Source of the DNA: Rhodococcus wratislaviensis
GTDB lineage: Bacteria > Actinomycetota > Actinomycetes > Mycobacteriales > Mycobacteriaceae
Length of the DNA stretch: 64,000 nucleotides
Direction of reading: 5' to 3'
Assembly (NCBI RefSeq): GCF_900455735.1
Contig: NZ_UAUI01000021.1
Location: forward strand, 62,001 to 126,000
The translations under genes were made by a program, and so were the position numbers. This document shows positions 42,711 through 51,716 of the stretch, one piece after another. Within the stretch, counting starts at the first letter, position 1. The number at the start of each line of letters is the position of its first letter. Under the pieces are notes generated by a model. It had not been told where the DNA came from and did not search any database. It saw only the letters and a list, made by a program, of their open reading frames with translations.

Positions 42711-44354
42711 TCAGCGTCCGCTGATCCAGGTGTCGAAGAACTGGAGCCGGGCCGAGGCCTCGAACTTCAGGTCCTGCACGTTCGGGCCGGCGCCGATCGC
42801 CTGCGACAACTCCACCGTGGGGATCCACAGGCCGTTGTCGAGCACCTGCTGCTGGGCGTCGGCGACGAGCGCGCTCCGCTCGGTGGTGTCGGTGGTGGCG
42901 AGCTGCTTCGCGAGCACGGCGTCGAGCGCGGGAATCGGTCCGCGGTTGTTCAGGTTGCGGCCCTCGAGTCCGAACTGGGTGCGGAGGATGTCACCGTCGG
43001 CGCGGGTGCTGTTGTAATAGGTGGCGTCGAAGTCCTTGGCATTCTGGCGAGCGGTGGCCTCCGGGGTGGACACGAGATTCAGCTGCAGATCCACTCCCAC
43101 CTCTTTGAGCTGCTGCTGCACCAGTTCGAGGATGGCCTGGTTGCCGGCGAACACGGAGCTGAACAGAACGGGGAAGCTCAGCTTCTGACCGCCCTTCTCC
43201 CGGATGCCGTCGGCACCGGGAACCCAGCCCGCCTGGTCGAGGATCGACTTCGCCTTCTCCGGGTCGAATGTCACGTCCGGCAGCGCCACGTAGCCGGGGG
43301 TGCGGCTGGCCAGCGTGCTGGTGGCGGGCTTGAAGTTGGGCCCGAGCACGGTGTCGACCAGTTCCTGCCGGTTGATCGCCGGGACCAGCGCACTGCGCAC
43401 GACCGGATCGACGAGCGGTCCGCGAGTCACGTTGGGCTGGAAACCGAACGGCGTCCCGGGGTTCGACGTGGTGAGCACCTGCCCGCCTGCGCCTTCGATC
43501 TGCGGGGCATCCTGCGGCAACGCGTCACTGATCGCATCCAGCTGTCCCGAGGACAGGCTGCCCGTGCGGACACCGGATTCGGGCACGACACTGAACTCGA
43601 TGGTGTCGAGGTAGGCCTCGCCGTCGTGGCCGAACACGTCCGAACCCCAGTTGTATCCGGCGCGCTTGGCGAGGGTCACCGACTTGTCCTGTTGGTAGTC
43701 GGCGTACGTGAACGGTCCGGTGCCCGAGATGTTGCCGGTGCACCGCTCTTCGGCGGACTTCGCGACGGACGCATCGGACAGGATGCCCAGCTGCGGGGTG
43801 GACGACGCCTGCAGGAACTGCGCGTTGGGTGCGGCGAAGTCGACCTGCGCGGTCAGCGGGTCGATCACGGTGGTTCCGGTGTACCCGGCGAGGTAGCTGG
43901 CACCGAGCGGGGCCTTGGCGCCGGAGAGGGTGTTCACGATGGCGTCGAGATTCTTCTTCACCGACTCCGCGGTGAAAGGCGTTCCGTCACTGAACGTCAC
44001 CCCCTCCTTCAGGTGGAACGTGAAGGAGGATGCGTCGGCGTCGGTTTCCCAGCTCTCGGCGAGCCACGGCTTCAGTTCGCCCGTCTCCGGGTCCTGGTCG
44101 GTGAGCGAGTCCACCACCTGACGAGCCACGTAGATCGTCTGATTCGTGCCCGACTGCGCGGGGTCGGCGCACGTGGGTGCCTGGGAGAGGCCGTAGCGGA
44201 GTGTGCCGCCCGGCTGTGCGGGGCCCGCATCCGCGGAGGAACTGCTGGAACCGCCACCGCAGGCGGTGAGCGCCGTGGCCAGCACGGCGGCGGCGCCGAT
44301 ACCTGCTGCGATGCGGGCACCGCGGTGGGGCGAGGACAAAAGCACTGATGGCAC
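42711..44354 (-). CDS. Extracytoplasmic solute-binding lipoprotein (SBP family 5)
   Basis: A 547-residue binding protein of the oligopeptide/dipeptide class. The signal peptide ends in a lipobox (LTAC, about residue 32) followed by a Gly/Ser linker. The mature part has 'LAESWETDADASSFTFHLKEGVTFSDGTPF', the hallmark of SBP family 5. It captures the substrate at the outer face of the membrane for the permeases downstream. The GTG at 44354 has CGGAG 6 nt upstream. It is the first gene of operon B, about 145 nt downstream of a leader peptide and SAM riboswitch. The ligand is not predictable from sequence. Confidence 0.88.
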   Translation of the reverse strand: MPSVLLSSPHRGARIAAGIGAAAVLATALTACGGGSSSSSADAGPAQPGGTLRYGLSQAPTCADPAQSGTNQTIYVARQVVDSLTDQDPETGELKPWLAESWETDADASSFTFHLKEGVTFSDGTPFTAESVKKNLDAIVNTLSGAKAPLGASYLAGYTGTTVIDPLTAQVDFAAPNAQFLQASSTPQLGILSDASVAKSAEERCTGNISGTGPFTYADYQQDKSVTLAKRAGYNWGSDVFGHDGEAYLDTIEFSVVPESGVRTGSLSSGQLDAISDALPQDAPQIEGAGGQVLTTSNPGTPFGFQPNVTRGPLVDPVVRSALVPAINRQELVDTVLGPNFKPATSTLASRTPGYVALPDVTFDPEKAKSILDQAGWVPGADGIREKGGQKLSFPVLFSSVFAGNQAILELVQQQLKEVGVDLQLNLVSTPEATARQNAKDFDATYYNSTRADGDILRTQFGLEGRNLNNRGPIPALDAVLAKQLATTDTTERSALVADAQQQVLDNGLWIPTVELSQAIGAGPNVQDLKFEASARLQFFDTWISGR

Positions 44355-44435
44355 CGAGAACTCCGTGATCTCGAAGAAGTGCCGTGCGCGCTGCCCGTCG
44401 TATCGGCAGCGCTCACGCGCACAGGAAGGTGAGGG

Positions 44436-44462
44436 ACACCGGATCCGACGCGGATGCGGTGT
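44436..44462 (-). terminator. Attenuator-like hairpin upstream of operon B
   Basis: Two nested arms (acaccg/cggtgt and atccg/cggat, broken by one C-C mismatch) form an 11-bp stem around a 3-base loop. A second hairpin (ccccga/tcgggg) lies at about 44476-44491. Both sit between the leader peptide stop and the first gene, where a terminator or antiterminator would act. No U-run follows, as is common in actinobacteria. Confidence 0.5.
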
Positions 44463-44497
44463 GAAGAGCCGGAACCCCGAGGGATCGGGGTATCAGG

Positions 44498-44581
44498 TCA
44501 GCTGTGACAGATCGAGGTGGACAGCCGACAGAGATCGACGTGCAGGCGCCCCCAGGCGCTCACGAAACCTTCGGTCAACAT
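44498..44581 (-). CDS. Cys-containing leader peptide of operon B (27 aa)
   Basis: A 27-residue ORF starting with ATG just after a GGAGGA, directly downstream of the SAM riboswitch. It contains 'HVDLCRLSTSICHS' at its end, matching 'HIDLCRTTSCHC' in the leader at 51717. Two Cys codons near the stop and the downstream hairpins suggest ribosome-mediated attenuation by cysteine supply. It is too short for ordinary gene finding; its conservation between two operons that otherwise differ supports it. Confidence 0.65.
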   Translation of the reverse strand: MLTEGFVSAWGRLHVDLCRLSTSICHS

Positions 44582-44588
44582 CGTTCCT

Positions 44589-44676
44589 CCATCGATCCCG
44601 GCGGTAGCACCCGCACCCGCAGGGCGGGGGGTTGCTGCGACGTCAACGAGCCAGGTCTCTCGGTCGCTCTGGATGG
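44589..44676 (-). ncRNA. SAM riboswitch (S-box type) upstream of operon B
   Basis: The minus strand reads as an S-box core: P1 arms ccatc/gatgg, 'cagag' junction, 'cgaccgagagacctggctcg' in P2, 'cgcagcaacc' before P3 and 'gggtgcta' after it. S-adenosylmethionine binding would shut expression when sulfur amino acids are plentiful. It is nearly the same as the element at 51802-51892 except in the P3 loop. A -10 box (TACACT, 44686-44691) lies about 10 nt upstream of P1, so the RNA probably starts at about 44679. Confidence 0.78.
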
Positions 44677-44685
44677 TCGTTACCG

Positions 44686-44691
44686 AGTGTA
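44686..44691 (-). promoter_or_regulatory. Probable -10 box of operon B
   Basis: TACACT on the minus strand, placed so that transcription would begin just before the riboswitch P1 stem. The -35 region 17 nt upstream (44709-44714) is poor, reading tggcgc. Confidence 0.5.
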
Positions 44692-44725
44692 AGAGATCGC
44701 CGGTCGCGGCGCCACACGGACCCCG

Positions 44726-46120
44726 CTACCCGACCGCCTGCTGGGACTCGACCTCCCGCCGCGACAGGGCGGGCCGGAGCCCGAGGTGCTCACGCAGGGT
44801 GGAGCCTTCGTATTCCGTTCGGTACGAACCTCGCTCCTGCAATTCGGGCACCAGCAGGTCGACGATCTCGTCGAGTCCGGTGGGCACCAGATACGGCGAG
44901 ATGTTGAATCCGTCCGTCGCCCCACTGCGAACCCACCGGGTGAGTTCGTCGGCGACCTGCCCGGGGGTGCCCGCGAAACCGGAGCGCTGGGTGGTCGCGA
45001 TCGCCACCTGACGCAGCGACAGGTTCTGCGCCTCCGCCAGTGCCCGCCATTCCCGGGCGATGGCGAGCGGATCCTTTCCGTCACGCGCCGCCCCGCGGGT
45101 GACGGAGATCGGCGCGGGCACCGGATCGAATTCGGGCAGTGGACCGTCCGGGTCGCGATCGGACAGATCGCGGCCCCACACCTGACCGACCAGAGACAAC
45201 GCCGTCTGCCCGGTGTACTGGCCCTCGAGAACCCAGCGCACCTTCTCCTCCACCTCGGACGCGTTCTCCGCGAGCACGATCTGCGTGCCCGGCAGAATCT
45301 TGACGTCGTCCTCGGGGCGCCCCGCACGACGCACTCTCGCCCTGATGTCCTCGGCGAAGGCGAGCGCCGCGTCGAAATGCGTTCCGTGCCGGGAGAAGAT
45401 CACGTCGGTGTGCGCGGCCGCGAAGTCCCGGCCCGCCGGTGAGTCACCGGCCTGGAAGATGACGGGGTGTCCCTGGGCGCTGCGCGGCAGCGTGGGGGTG
45501 ATCGTGACGTCGAACTGCGACGTGCGCCGGGACACCTCCCGCACCCCGTCCGGGGTTGCCCACGACGGCGCGTCGGTCCTCGTCGCGACCGCGCCGTCGG
45601 CCCACGCATCCCAGATCGCCCGGGCGGTGTCGAGGAACTGCCCGGCCCGCTCGTACCTGTCCGCGTGATCGAGGAAGCCGCCGCGCCGGAAGTTCTCACC
45701 GGTCCAGGCATTGTCCGTGGTGACCGCGTTCCAGCCGGCACGGCCACCGGACAGCAGGTCCAGCCCGGACAGCCGCCTGGCGAGGTCGGCGGGCTCGTTG
45801 TAGGTGGTGTTCTGGGTGGCCACCAACCCGATGTGCCGGGTGATGCCGGCGAGCGCCGCGAGCTGGGTGATCGCGTCCGGGCGGCCCACGATGTCGAGAT
45901 CGAGAATCTTGCCCTCCTGTTCCCGCAGGCGCAGGCCCTCACCGAGGAAGAAGGCGTCGAACAGGCCGCGCTCGGCGGTCAGTGCCACCCGCCGGAACGT
46001 CTCGAAGTCGATCTGCGATCCGCTCGATGGATCCGACCAGATCGTCGTGTGGTTGACGCCCTGGAAGAAGACACCGAAGTGCACCTGGGCGCCGGGTCGG
46101 GCGTACGAGTTGTCGGTCAT
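44726..46120 (-). CDS. NtaA/SnaA/DszA-family FMNH2-dependent monooxygenase (operon A)
   Basis: A protein of about 464 residues opening 'VHFGVFFQGVNHTTIWSDPSSGSQIDF', with 'FFLGEGLRLREQEGKILDLD', 'LLSGGRAGWNAVTTDNAWTGENFRRGGFLDHADRY', 'TLPRSAQGHPVIFQAGDS' and an end 'STLREHLGLRPALS'. It is the full-length paralogue of 36631. The family includes Bacillus CmoJ/YtnJ, which cleaves N-acetyl-S-alkylcysteine. The GNAT and cystine-type importer genes of the same operon make that reaction the best guess. The ATG at 46120 has GGAGA just upstream and is preferred to a GTG at 46129. It is the last gene of operon A, 15 nt after the preceding LLM gene. Confidence 0.85.
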   Translation of the reverse strand: MTDNSYARPGAQVHFGVFFQGVNHTTIWSDPSSGSQIDFETFRRVALTAERGLFDAFFLGEGLRLREQEGKILDLDIVGRPDAITQLAALAGITRHIGLVATQNTTYNEPADLARRLSGLDLLSGGRAGWNAVTTDNAWTGENFRRGGFLDHADRYERAGQFLDTARAIWDAWADGAVATRTDAPSWATPDGVREVSRRTSQFDVTITPTLPRSAQGHPVIFQAGDSPAGRDFAAAHTDVIFSRHGTHFDAALAFAEDIRARVRRAGRPEDDVKILPGTQIVLAENASEVEEKVRWVLEGQYTGQTALSLVGQVWGRDLSDRDPDGPLPEFDPVPAPISVTRGAARDGKDPLAIAREWRALAEAQNLSLRQVAIATTQRSGFAGTPGQVADELTRWVRSGATDGFNISPYLVPTGLDEIVDLLVPELQERGSYRTEYEGSTLREHLGLRPALSRREVESQQAVG

Positions 46121-46135
46121 GTTCTCCACAACCTT

Positions 46136-47194
46136 TCAGCGAGAGGAGTGTTCGAGGCACTCGGCCTGGAATCGGGTGACGGGACGGTCGAGGCCCAGCG
46201 TGCCGCGCAGGGTCGAACCGGGAACGGGACGGTGGGCGATGCCGGCACGGAGAAGCGCCGGAACCACGAACCGGGCCAGCACCGGAAGGTCCTCGTCGAC
46301 GACGGCGGGATGCAGGCGCACGCCGTCGACGTGCGCATCCAGGGTCCGCAACAGGTCCACCAGCCCGGTGGCATCGCCGGCGAACGACACCCGTCCGCTC
46401 GGCGGGGCAGGCGTGGACGCGCCCAGCGCGACGTCCAGTTCCGCGAACACCAGCACCGCCCCGCCTGCCTTTGCGCGCACGGCGGCCTCGACGGTGTCCT
46501 CGACGGTCGGTCCGGACACCAGCACCACGTCGACCAGCGACGGATCGGTGTCCCCCGCGCGGCCGAACACCACCAGTTGCCCCTGCGGTGGTCGCGGCAC
46601 GATGGCCGGACCCTTCACCGAGTACGTCTCGCCCTGGAAGTCGAGGTAGTGCACTCGGTCGCGGTCGAGGAAACGCCCGGTCGCATAGTCGCGGATCACC
46701 GCGTCGTCCTCCCACGAATCCCACAGGTCCCGGACCACGGTGATCGCGTCCCGTTCCTCCTGCGCAAGGTCGGCGGGTGCGGTGACCTCGGCCCGGCCCA
46801 GTGCGCTCGCGACCCGCGGGTCGGTGTCGCGTGCTGCGATCCAGCCACCGCGACCGCGCGACGCGTAGTCGAGCGTCGCGAGCTGGGAGGACGTGTGAAA
46901 CGGCTCGGCATACGTGGTGCCGACGACCGGTACGAGTCCGATCGTGCTGGTGGTCGCGGCGACGAACGCCGCGCGGTTCACCGCGTCGATCCGGCCGACG
47001 GGTCCCCCGCCGGCGCCGGGAGGCAGGAGCGAATCATCGAAGGAGGCGAACGTGAAACCCGCGTTCTCGGCCGCCGCGACCCGGTCCGCCACCGTTCGCC
47101 CGGTCAGCAACCGGTCGGGTGTGTGCGCGGCTCGGCGCCAGGCTTCGGGATGCGCACCCTCGCCGTCGAGTTCGATGCCCAGAACCAGGCTCAT
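46136..47194 (-). CDS. Luciferase-like flavin monooxygenase paired with the NtaA-type enzyme (operon A)
   Basis: A 352-residue luciferase-like protein opening 'LGIELDGEGAHPEAWRRAAH', then 'GLVPVVGTTYAEPFHTSSQLATLDYASRGRGGW', '[23 protein letters not shown]' and 'GPAIVPRPPQGQ'. It is paralogous to 38000-39136 and holds the same position ahead of an NtaA-type gene. ATG at 47194 overlaps the upstream stop by 4 nt, with GAGGAGG 7 nt before it. A flavin-dependent step in organosulfur breakdown is inferred. Confidence 0.8.
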   Translation of the reverse strand: MSLVLGIELDGEGAHPEAWRRAAHTPDRLLTGRTVADRVAAAENAGFTFASFDDSLLPPGAGGGPVGRIDAVNRAAFVAATTSTIGLVPVVGTTYAEPFHTSSQLATLDYASRGRGGWIAARDTDPRVASALGRAEVTAPADLAQEERDAITVVRDLWDSWEDDAVIRDYATGRFLDRDRVHYLDFQGETYSVKGPAIVPRPPQGQLVVFGRAGDTDPSLVDVVLVSGPTVEDTVEAAVRAKAGGAVLVFAELDVALGASTPAPPSGRVSFAGDATGLVDLLRTLDAHVDGVRLHPAVVDEDLPVLARFVVPALLRAGIAHRPVPGSTLRGTLGLDRPVTRFQAECLEHSSR

Positions 47195-48252
47195 GCGTCT
47201 TCCTCCTCGGTGCGGGCCGCGAGGGGGCGGCTCGGAATGGTCTCGCGCAGCGCGGGTGCCACCTCGGCCTGGAACAGCTCCAGGCTCTCGCGGTGCTGCT
47301 TGTCGGTGCCGACGCGGTCGGCGCTCAGGTGGATCACCTCGTGGCCGAACTGCTCGTGGTAGCGCTGCACCTTGTCGATCACCTGCTGCGGGCTGCCGAT
47401 CAGTGCGGAACTGCGTTCGACGAAGTCCTCGACGGTCTCGAACACGACCGGAAGTCCTGCCCTGCGGGCGAAGTCGAGGCGAGCGGCGTGAATGGGACGC
47501 CACACGTCGAGCGCGTCCTGCGAGTTCGGAGTCACGTAGAACCCGGCGGTTCCGGCGCCGACGAGGGCGTCGGCGGGATCGTGACCGTAGTGCGTCCACC
47601 GTTCGCGGTAGTGCCGGACGAGTTCGGCGTACGAGTCGATGGGATACGTGACGTTCGCCGAGAAGATCGGATCACCGTAGCGGGCCGCGAGATCCACCGA
47701 TTCCTTGCTCGTCGCGCTGCCGTGCCAGATCCGGATCCGTCGCTGCAGCGGGCGCGGCAGTGCGACAGCGTGCGCGAGCGACGGCCGGAACGCGCCCTCC
47801 CAGGTGACGTCCTCACTTTCCCACAACTGCCGGAACAGTTCGTAGCCTTCGCGGTTGCGATCCCACTGGTCGTCCGGGGTGACGTGGAACAGCTCCGCTT
47901 GCGCGGTGCCGTTGCCCTTCCCGATGATGAGCTGCAGCCGGCCGCCCGACAGGTTGTCCAGCGTCGAGTAGTCCTCGAACGCGCGGACCGGGTCGAGCAG
48001 GCTCAGCGTGGTCACCGCGGTCCACAACTGCAGCGTGCCGGTGCGCGCCGCGATGGCGCTGAGCACCACGGGTGGGGACGAGGACAGGAAAGGATGCTCG
48101 TGGCGCTCGCCCACGGCGAACCCGTCGTACCCCAGTTGCTCGGCGAGGACGGCGGACTCCACGACCTCCTGCAGCCTGGCCGCAGTGCTGATCCTCTCCC
48201 CGGTCACCGGATCCGGTTGGTGAGTGATCAGGCTCATCAGCAGAAACTTCAT
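47191..48252 (-). CDS. Luciferase-like monooxygenase (LLM, about 353 aa)
   Basis: A 353-residue luciferase-like protein of another subgroup from its two downstream neighbours: 'EQLGYDGFAVGERHEHPFLSSSPPVVLSAIAARTG', 'LSLLDPVRAFEDYSTLDNLSGGRLQLIIGKGN', 'ALPRPLQRRIRIWHGSATSKESVDLAARYGDPIF', as in bacterial luciferase alpha-like enzymes. It overlaps the GNAT gene by 4 nt and the next LLM gene by 4 nt. In the Bacillus S-alkylcysteine operons an LLM protein of this size (YtmO/CmoO) sits beside the importer and acetyltransferase, so a matching role is plausible. Confidence 0.8.
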   Translation of the reverse strand: MKFLLMSLITHQPDPVTGERISTAARLQEVVESAVLAEQLGYDGFAVGERHEHPFLSSSPPVVLSAIAARTGTLQLWTAVTTLSLLDPVRAFEDYSTLDNLSGGRLQLIIGKGNGTAQAELFHVTPDDQWDRNREGYELFRQLWESEDVTWEGAFRPSLAHAVALPRPLQRRIRIWHGSATSKESVDLAARYGDPIFSANVTYPIDSYAELVRHYRERWTHYGHDPADALVGAGTAGFYVTPNSQDALDVWRPIHAARLDFARRAGLPVVFETVEDFVERSSALIGSPQQVIDKVQRYHEQFGHEVIHLSADRVGTDKQHRESLELFQAEVAPALRETIPSRPLAARTEEEDA

Positions 48253-48791
48253 ACGGACTCGTACTCCTTTGCGGCCCAGGCGGAAGGCAGAGCGTTAGGG
48301 GTGTGCAGGACCTTCTCGAATCCGTGGATTCCGACGTCCTGCGGCGGGAGTGAGCGATCGAACAGCGCCGTGTACCCCGCGGCCAGGTACAGGGCCACCG
48401 CCTCGGGCTGCCGCGGGCCCGTGGTGAGGAAGATGCGGGAATAGCCGGCCCGGACGATCTCGGCCTCGAGCTCCCGCAGCACGATTCGTCCGAGGCCGCG
48501 GCGGCGGTGCGCCGACGAGGTCCAGATCCGTTTGAGTTCGGCCGTCGTGTCGTCGTAGCGGCGGAAGGCTCCGCCCGCCACCGATGTCCCGCCCTCGACG
48601 ACGACGAGCAACGCGCCACCCGGCGCGGCGAACTCCTCCGCCGGATACGTGCTGAGATCGTCGTAGATCTCGTCGCGGGTGCGCCCGTACCGGGTGCTGT
48701 ATTCGATCGCCAATTCTTCGAGCAGCGGCGCGGCGAGTGGATCTGCCTGGTCGACGAACACGGTCTGCACGGATTCGGTCCTCTCGGTCAC
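48249..48791 (-). CDS. GNAT N-acetyltransferase, probably acting on an S-alkylcysteine
   Basis: A 180-residue GNAT-fold protein. The acetyl-CoA loop is 'SSAHRRRGLGRIVLRELE' (R/Q-x-x-G-x-G/A motif), preceded by the beta-strand 'GGAFRRYDDTTAELKRIWT' and followed by 'FLTTGPRQPEAVALYLAAGY'. It lies between the importer binding-protein gene and three monooxygenase genes, as SnaA does in Bacillus sulfur operons, where S-methyl- or S-succinocysteine is N-acetylated before oxidation. The GTG start has AGGAGG 4 nt upstream. The substrate is inferred from context; the fold call is firm. Confidence 0.83.
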   Translation of the reverse strand: MTERTESVQTVFVDQADPLAAPLLEELAIEYSTRYGRTRDEIYDDLSTYPAEEFAAPGGALLVVVEGGTSVAGGAFRRYDDTTAELKRIWTSSAHRRRGLGRIVLRELEAEIVRAGYSRIFLTTGPRQPEAVALYLAAGYTALFDRSLPPQDVGIHGFEKVLHTPNALPSAWAAKEYESV

Positions 48792-48802
48792 TGGTCCTCC
48801 TG

Positions 48803-49774
48803 TCAGCTGGTCTTCGGGAGTCCGGGCGGGTTGACGACCGACGTGCCGACTGCCTCGCTCGCGATGTTCCAGCGGTCGAGAACCTGTGCGTACGTGCCGT
48901 TCTCGATGATGTGGTTGATTGCCTCGTTGACGGCGGTCACCAGGCCGTTGTCCTTCTTGGTGAGCACGGCGATCTCACCCTGGAGGGCGTCGCCCGCCCC
49001 CGAGAACGTTCCGGCGATCTCACTCTCCCCCGCCTGCGCCACGTGGAACGACGACGACGGGTTGGGCCCGAAGTAGGCGTCGATCCGGCCCGACGCGAGT
49101 GGCAGGTAGTAGTCGGTGACGTTCTGGTAGTAGGTGATGTCGGTGGGTTCGAGCCCCGCCGCGACGTTCTGCTCACTCCACTTCACCAGCAGCGCTTCCT
49201 GATTGGTGCCGGAGGAGACCGCGATCTTCAGGCCCGCGACGTCCTTGGGCTCCTTGATCTGGATGCCGCTGTCCTTCTTCGTCTCGAACGCGACCGTGTC
49301 GAGGCGGTAGGTCGAGAAGTCGTACTTCTCCTTCCGCTCCTCGGTGACGGTGACGTTGGAAATGAACGCGTCGGCCTCCCCCGAATCGATGCGGACGAAG
49401 TTCTGCGCCCAGTCCGCGGCCTGGAGATCGACCTTCAACCCGAGAACGTCGCCGATCAGGTACGCGAAGTCGGTCTCCGAGCCGATGAGTGTCTTGTCGT
49501 CGTCGGCGTAGAAGCGCAGGGGCGGGGCGGAACCGGCGCTGCCCGTCACGATGAGCGTGCCGCGGTCGCGGATCTGCTGGGGAACCTTCGCGGCGATCGA
49601 CTCGACCTCGTCGGTGGTGATGCGGTTCTGGTCTGCGGTGAGGTTGTATCCGGCGGCCGAGGTCGGCCCCGATCCCTCGTCCTCGACGTCGCCGCCCCCG
49701 CACGCGGCGGCGAGCAGCGCGACGGTGGTGAGGGCCGAGGCCAGAATCTTCGTACGGAACCGTGCGGTGGACAT
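48803..49774 (-). CDS. Amino-acid/cystine-type ABC solute-binding lipoprotein (SBP family 3)
   Basis: A 323-residue lipoprotein: signal peptide with lipobox ending in 'LLAAAC' near residue 24, then an SBP family 3 domain with 'LIGSETDFAYLIGDVLGLKVDLQAADWAQNFVRIDSGEADAFISNVTVTEERKEKYDFS', the hallmark of polar amino-acid binders, and 'IAVSSGTNQEALL'. It binds ligand outside the cell for the permease and ATPase encoded upstream. ATG at 49774 is chosen over an upstream in-frame codon because a signal peptide follows directly. Context favours cystine or an S-substituted cysteine as ligand. Confidence 0.85.
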   Translation of the reverse strand: MSTARFRTKILASALTTVALLAAACGGGDVEDEGSGPTSAAGYNLTADQNRITTDEVESIAAKVPQQIRDRGTLIVTGSAGSAPPLRFYADDDKTLIGSETDFAYLIGDVLGLKVDLQAADWAQNFVRIDSGEADAFISNVTVTEERKEKYDFSTYRLDTVAFETKKDSGIQIKEPKDVAGLKIAVSSGTNQEALLVKWSEQNVAAGLEPTDITYYQNVTDYYLPLASGRIDAYFGPNPSSSFHVAQAGESEIAGTFSGAGDALQGEIAVLTKKDNGLVTAVNEAINHIIENGTYAQVLDRWNIASEAVGTSVVNPPGLPKTS

Positions 49775-49811
49775 GTGTGCCTTTCGGGGATCCACACCGA
49801 GGTGTGGGAAA

Positions 49812-50594
49812 TCAGAGAACTCGGGAGAGGAATGCTGCGGTGCGGTCGTGCTGCGGGTTGTCGATGACCTGCGAGGGTGGGCCCTGTTCCACGACGACGC
49901 CGGCGTCCATGAAGACCGCCGTGTCGGCGACCTCCCGCGCGAAGCCCACCTCGTGGGTGACGATCACGAGGGTCGCGCCGTCTCGTGCCAGTTGCTTGAT
50001 CACGGCGAGGACCTCGCCGACCAGTTCCGGGTCGAGGGCCGACGTGGGCTCGTCGAACAGGATCACCGCCGGGCGCAGTGCGAGGGCCCGGGCGATCGCG
50101 ACCCGCTGCTGCTGGCCGCCGGACAGCTGCCGCGGGTACTCGTGGGCCTTCTCGCCCACGCCGACCCGTTCCAGCAGCGCAATCGCCTCGGCCTCGACCT
50201 CTGCCCGGTCGCGGCCCTGCGCCGACACCGGCGCCTCGATCACGTTCTCCAGCACCGTGAGGTGGGGGAACAGATTGAAATTCTGGAACACGAATCCGAT
50301 CCGGGACCGCTGCTTCAGGATCTCGCGTTCACGCAGTTCGTGCAGTTTGTTGCCTTTGCGCCGGTAACCGATGAGGTCGCCGTCGATGCGAATGGTGCCG
50401 CGGTCGACCTTCTCCAGGTGGTTGAGCGTGCGCAGCAGCGTGGACTTGCCGGAACCCGACGGCCCCAGGATCACCGTCACCTCGCCCTTGCGGACCAGCA
50501 GGTCCACACCCTGGAGGACTTCGAGTGCGCCGAAGGACTTGTGGACTCCGCGAACTTCCACTGCGTACTCCGCCGGATGGGCTTCGGTTGTCAT
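49812..50594 (-). CDS. ATPase of a polar amino-acid/cystine ABC importer
   Basis: A 260-residue single ABC ATPase with Walker [10 protein letters not shown] (about residue 45), '[16 protein letters not shown]' after the Q-loop, signature LSGGQQQR, Walker B '[14 protein letters not shown]' and the switch His in '[13 protein letters not shown]'. These are typical of the GlnQ/TcyC/HisP class. The ATG overlaps the permease stop by 4 nt, and the binding-protein gene follows 37 nt on. It drives import through the upstream permease. Cystine-type cargo is inferred from the riboswitch and neighbours. Confidence 0.9.
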   Translation of the reverse strand: MTTEAHPAEYAVEVRGVHKSFGALEVLQGVDLLVRKGEVTVILGPSGSGKSTLLRTLNHLEKVDRGTIRIDGDLIGYRRKGNKLHELREREILKQRSRIGFVFQNFNLFPHLTVLENVIEAPVSAQGRDRAEVEAEAIALLERVGVGEKAHEYPRQLSGGQQQRVAIARALALRPAVILFDEPTSALDPELVGEVLAVIKQLARDGATLVIVTHEVGFAREVADTAVFMDAGVVVEQGPPSQVIDNPQHDRTAAFLSRVL

Positions 50595-51571
50595 TTCGTG
50601 GCACCTCTCGGTACGGAGACACCGGCGTCACGGATCTCGGCGAACTTCCGGGTGAGCTTCTGCCACGGAGTCGGCGGCAGTGCCCGAGCCGATCCGCGCG
50701 CGTAGTGCCGCTCGACGTAGTACTGGCCGATCGACAACAGCGTGGTCAGGATGATGTACCAGATCGTCGCGACCATCAGCAGTGGCACGACGCGGCCGTT
50801 GCGGCCGAAGATCACCTGAACCTGATAGAACAGCTCGGCGATCGCCATCGTCGACACGATCGAGGTGCCCTTGAACAGGCTGATCACCTCGTTCGCGGCG
50901 TTCGGCAGGATGCCGCGCATCGCCTGGGGCAGAACGATCTTGAAGAACTGGCGACGGCGCGGGATGCCCAGCGACTGCGCCGCCTCGATCTGCCCGTGGT
51001 CCACCGAGATGATGCCGGACCGGATGATCTCGGCGGAGTACGCGGCCTGGTGCAGGGCCAGACCGATGACGGCGGCGGTGAAGCCGCTGATGACGCCGTT
51101 GACCTCGAACGTGAAGAAGCCCGGGCCGAACGGAATGCCCAGCGACAGAGTCTGATACAGGTACGTGATGTTGAACCAGAACAGGAGCTGCACGATCAGC
51201 GGAATCGATCGGAACGCCCAGATGTACACCCAGGCGATCACCTGCAGCACCGGGTTGTGCGACAAGCGGCTGACCGCCAGCACCACACCGAGTGCGAATC
51301 CGAGGATCGTCCCCCACAGCGTCAGCTTCACCGTCATCCACAGGGCCTGCAGCACGGAGCCGGCCGTGAAGTACTTGGCGAACGTGGCCCAGTCCCACCC
51401 CGGGTTGGTGGCGAGGCCGTGGACGAACTGGGCGAGTAGTACCAGCACGACGGCGCTGACGATCCACCGCCACGGATGCCACCTCCGCGCCACTTCCAGC
51501 GCGGCGTCCCCGTCGCCGGAGGGCACTGACTCGAGGGGCGCGGCCGAACGCGCCCGGACGGGGGCGCTCAC
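50591..51571 (-). CDS. Permease of a polar amino-acid/cystine ABC importer
   Basis: A 326-residue permease with a cytoplasmic N-terminal tail of about 35 residues, one extra helix (about 38-55) and a His/Glu/Gln-type permease domain. The domain carries the EAA loop '[38 protein letters not shown]', the class hallmark. A single permease gene implies a homodimeric pore. The start is GTG at 51571. It is the first gene of operon A, about 145 nt after a leader peptide and SAM riboswitch. Confidence 0.88.
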   Translation of the reverse strand: MSAPVRARSAAPLESVPSGDGDAALEVARRWHPWRWIVSAVVLVLLAQFVHGLATNPGWDWATFAKYFTAGSVLQALWMTVKLTLWGTILGFALGVVLAVSRLSHNPVLQVIAWVYIWAFRSIPLIVQLLFWFNITYLYQTLSLGIPFGPGFFTFEVNGVISGFTAAVIGLALHQAAYSAEIIRSGIISVDHGQIEAAQSLGIPRRRQFFKIVLPQAMRGILPNAANEVISLFKGTSIVSTMAIAELFYQVQVIFGRNGRVVPLLMVATIWYIILTTLLSIGQYYVERHYARGSARALPPTPWQKLTRKFAEIRDAGVSVPRGATK

Positions 51572-51672
51572 GCTCCCTCACCACTTACGACAGACATCAC
51601 TGAGGCGGCCTTTCACCTGGAACCGGGACGGGAGGAGGGCGCGTCTTCCGCGGGATGCGGGCGCGCGTCAGG

Positions 51673-51701
51673 CGCTCACCGGGCGAAATGCCCGGGGAGC
51701 G
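51673..51701 (-). terminator. Attenuator-like hairpin upstream of operon A
   Basis: Arms cgctc/gagcg and ccgggc/gcccgg, separated by single mismatched bases, form an 11-bp stem with a short A/T-rich loop. It follows the leader-peptide stop by 16 nt, matching the layout in front of operon B. Confidence 0.55.
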
Positions 51702-51716
51702 TGCTGTGAGACCCCG

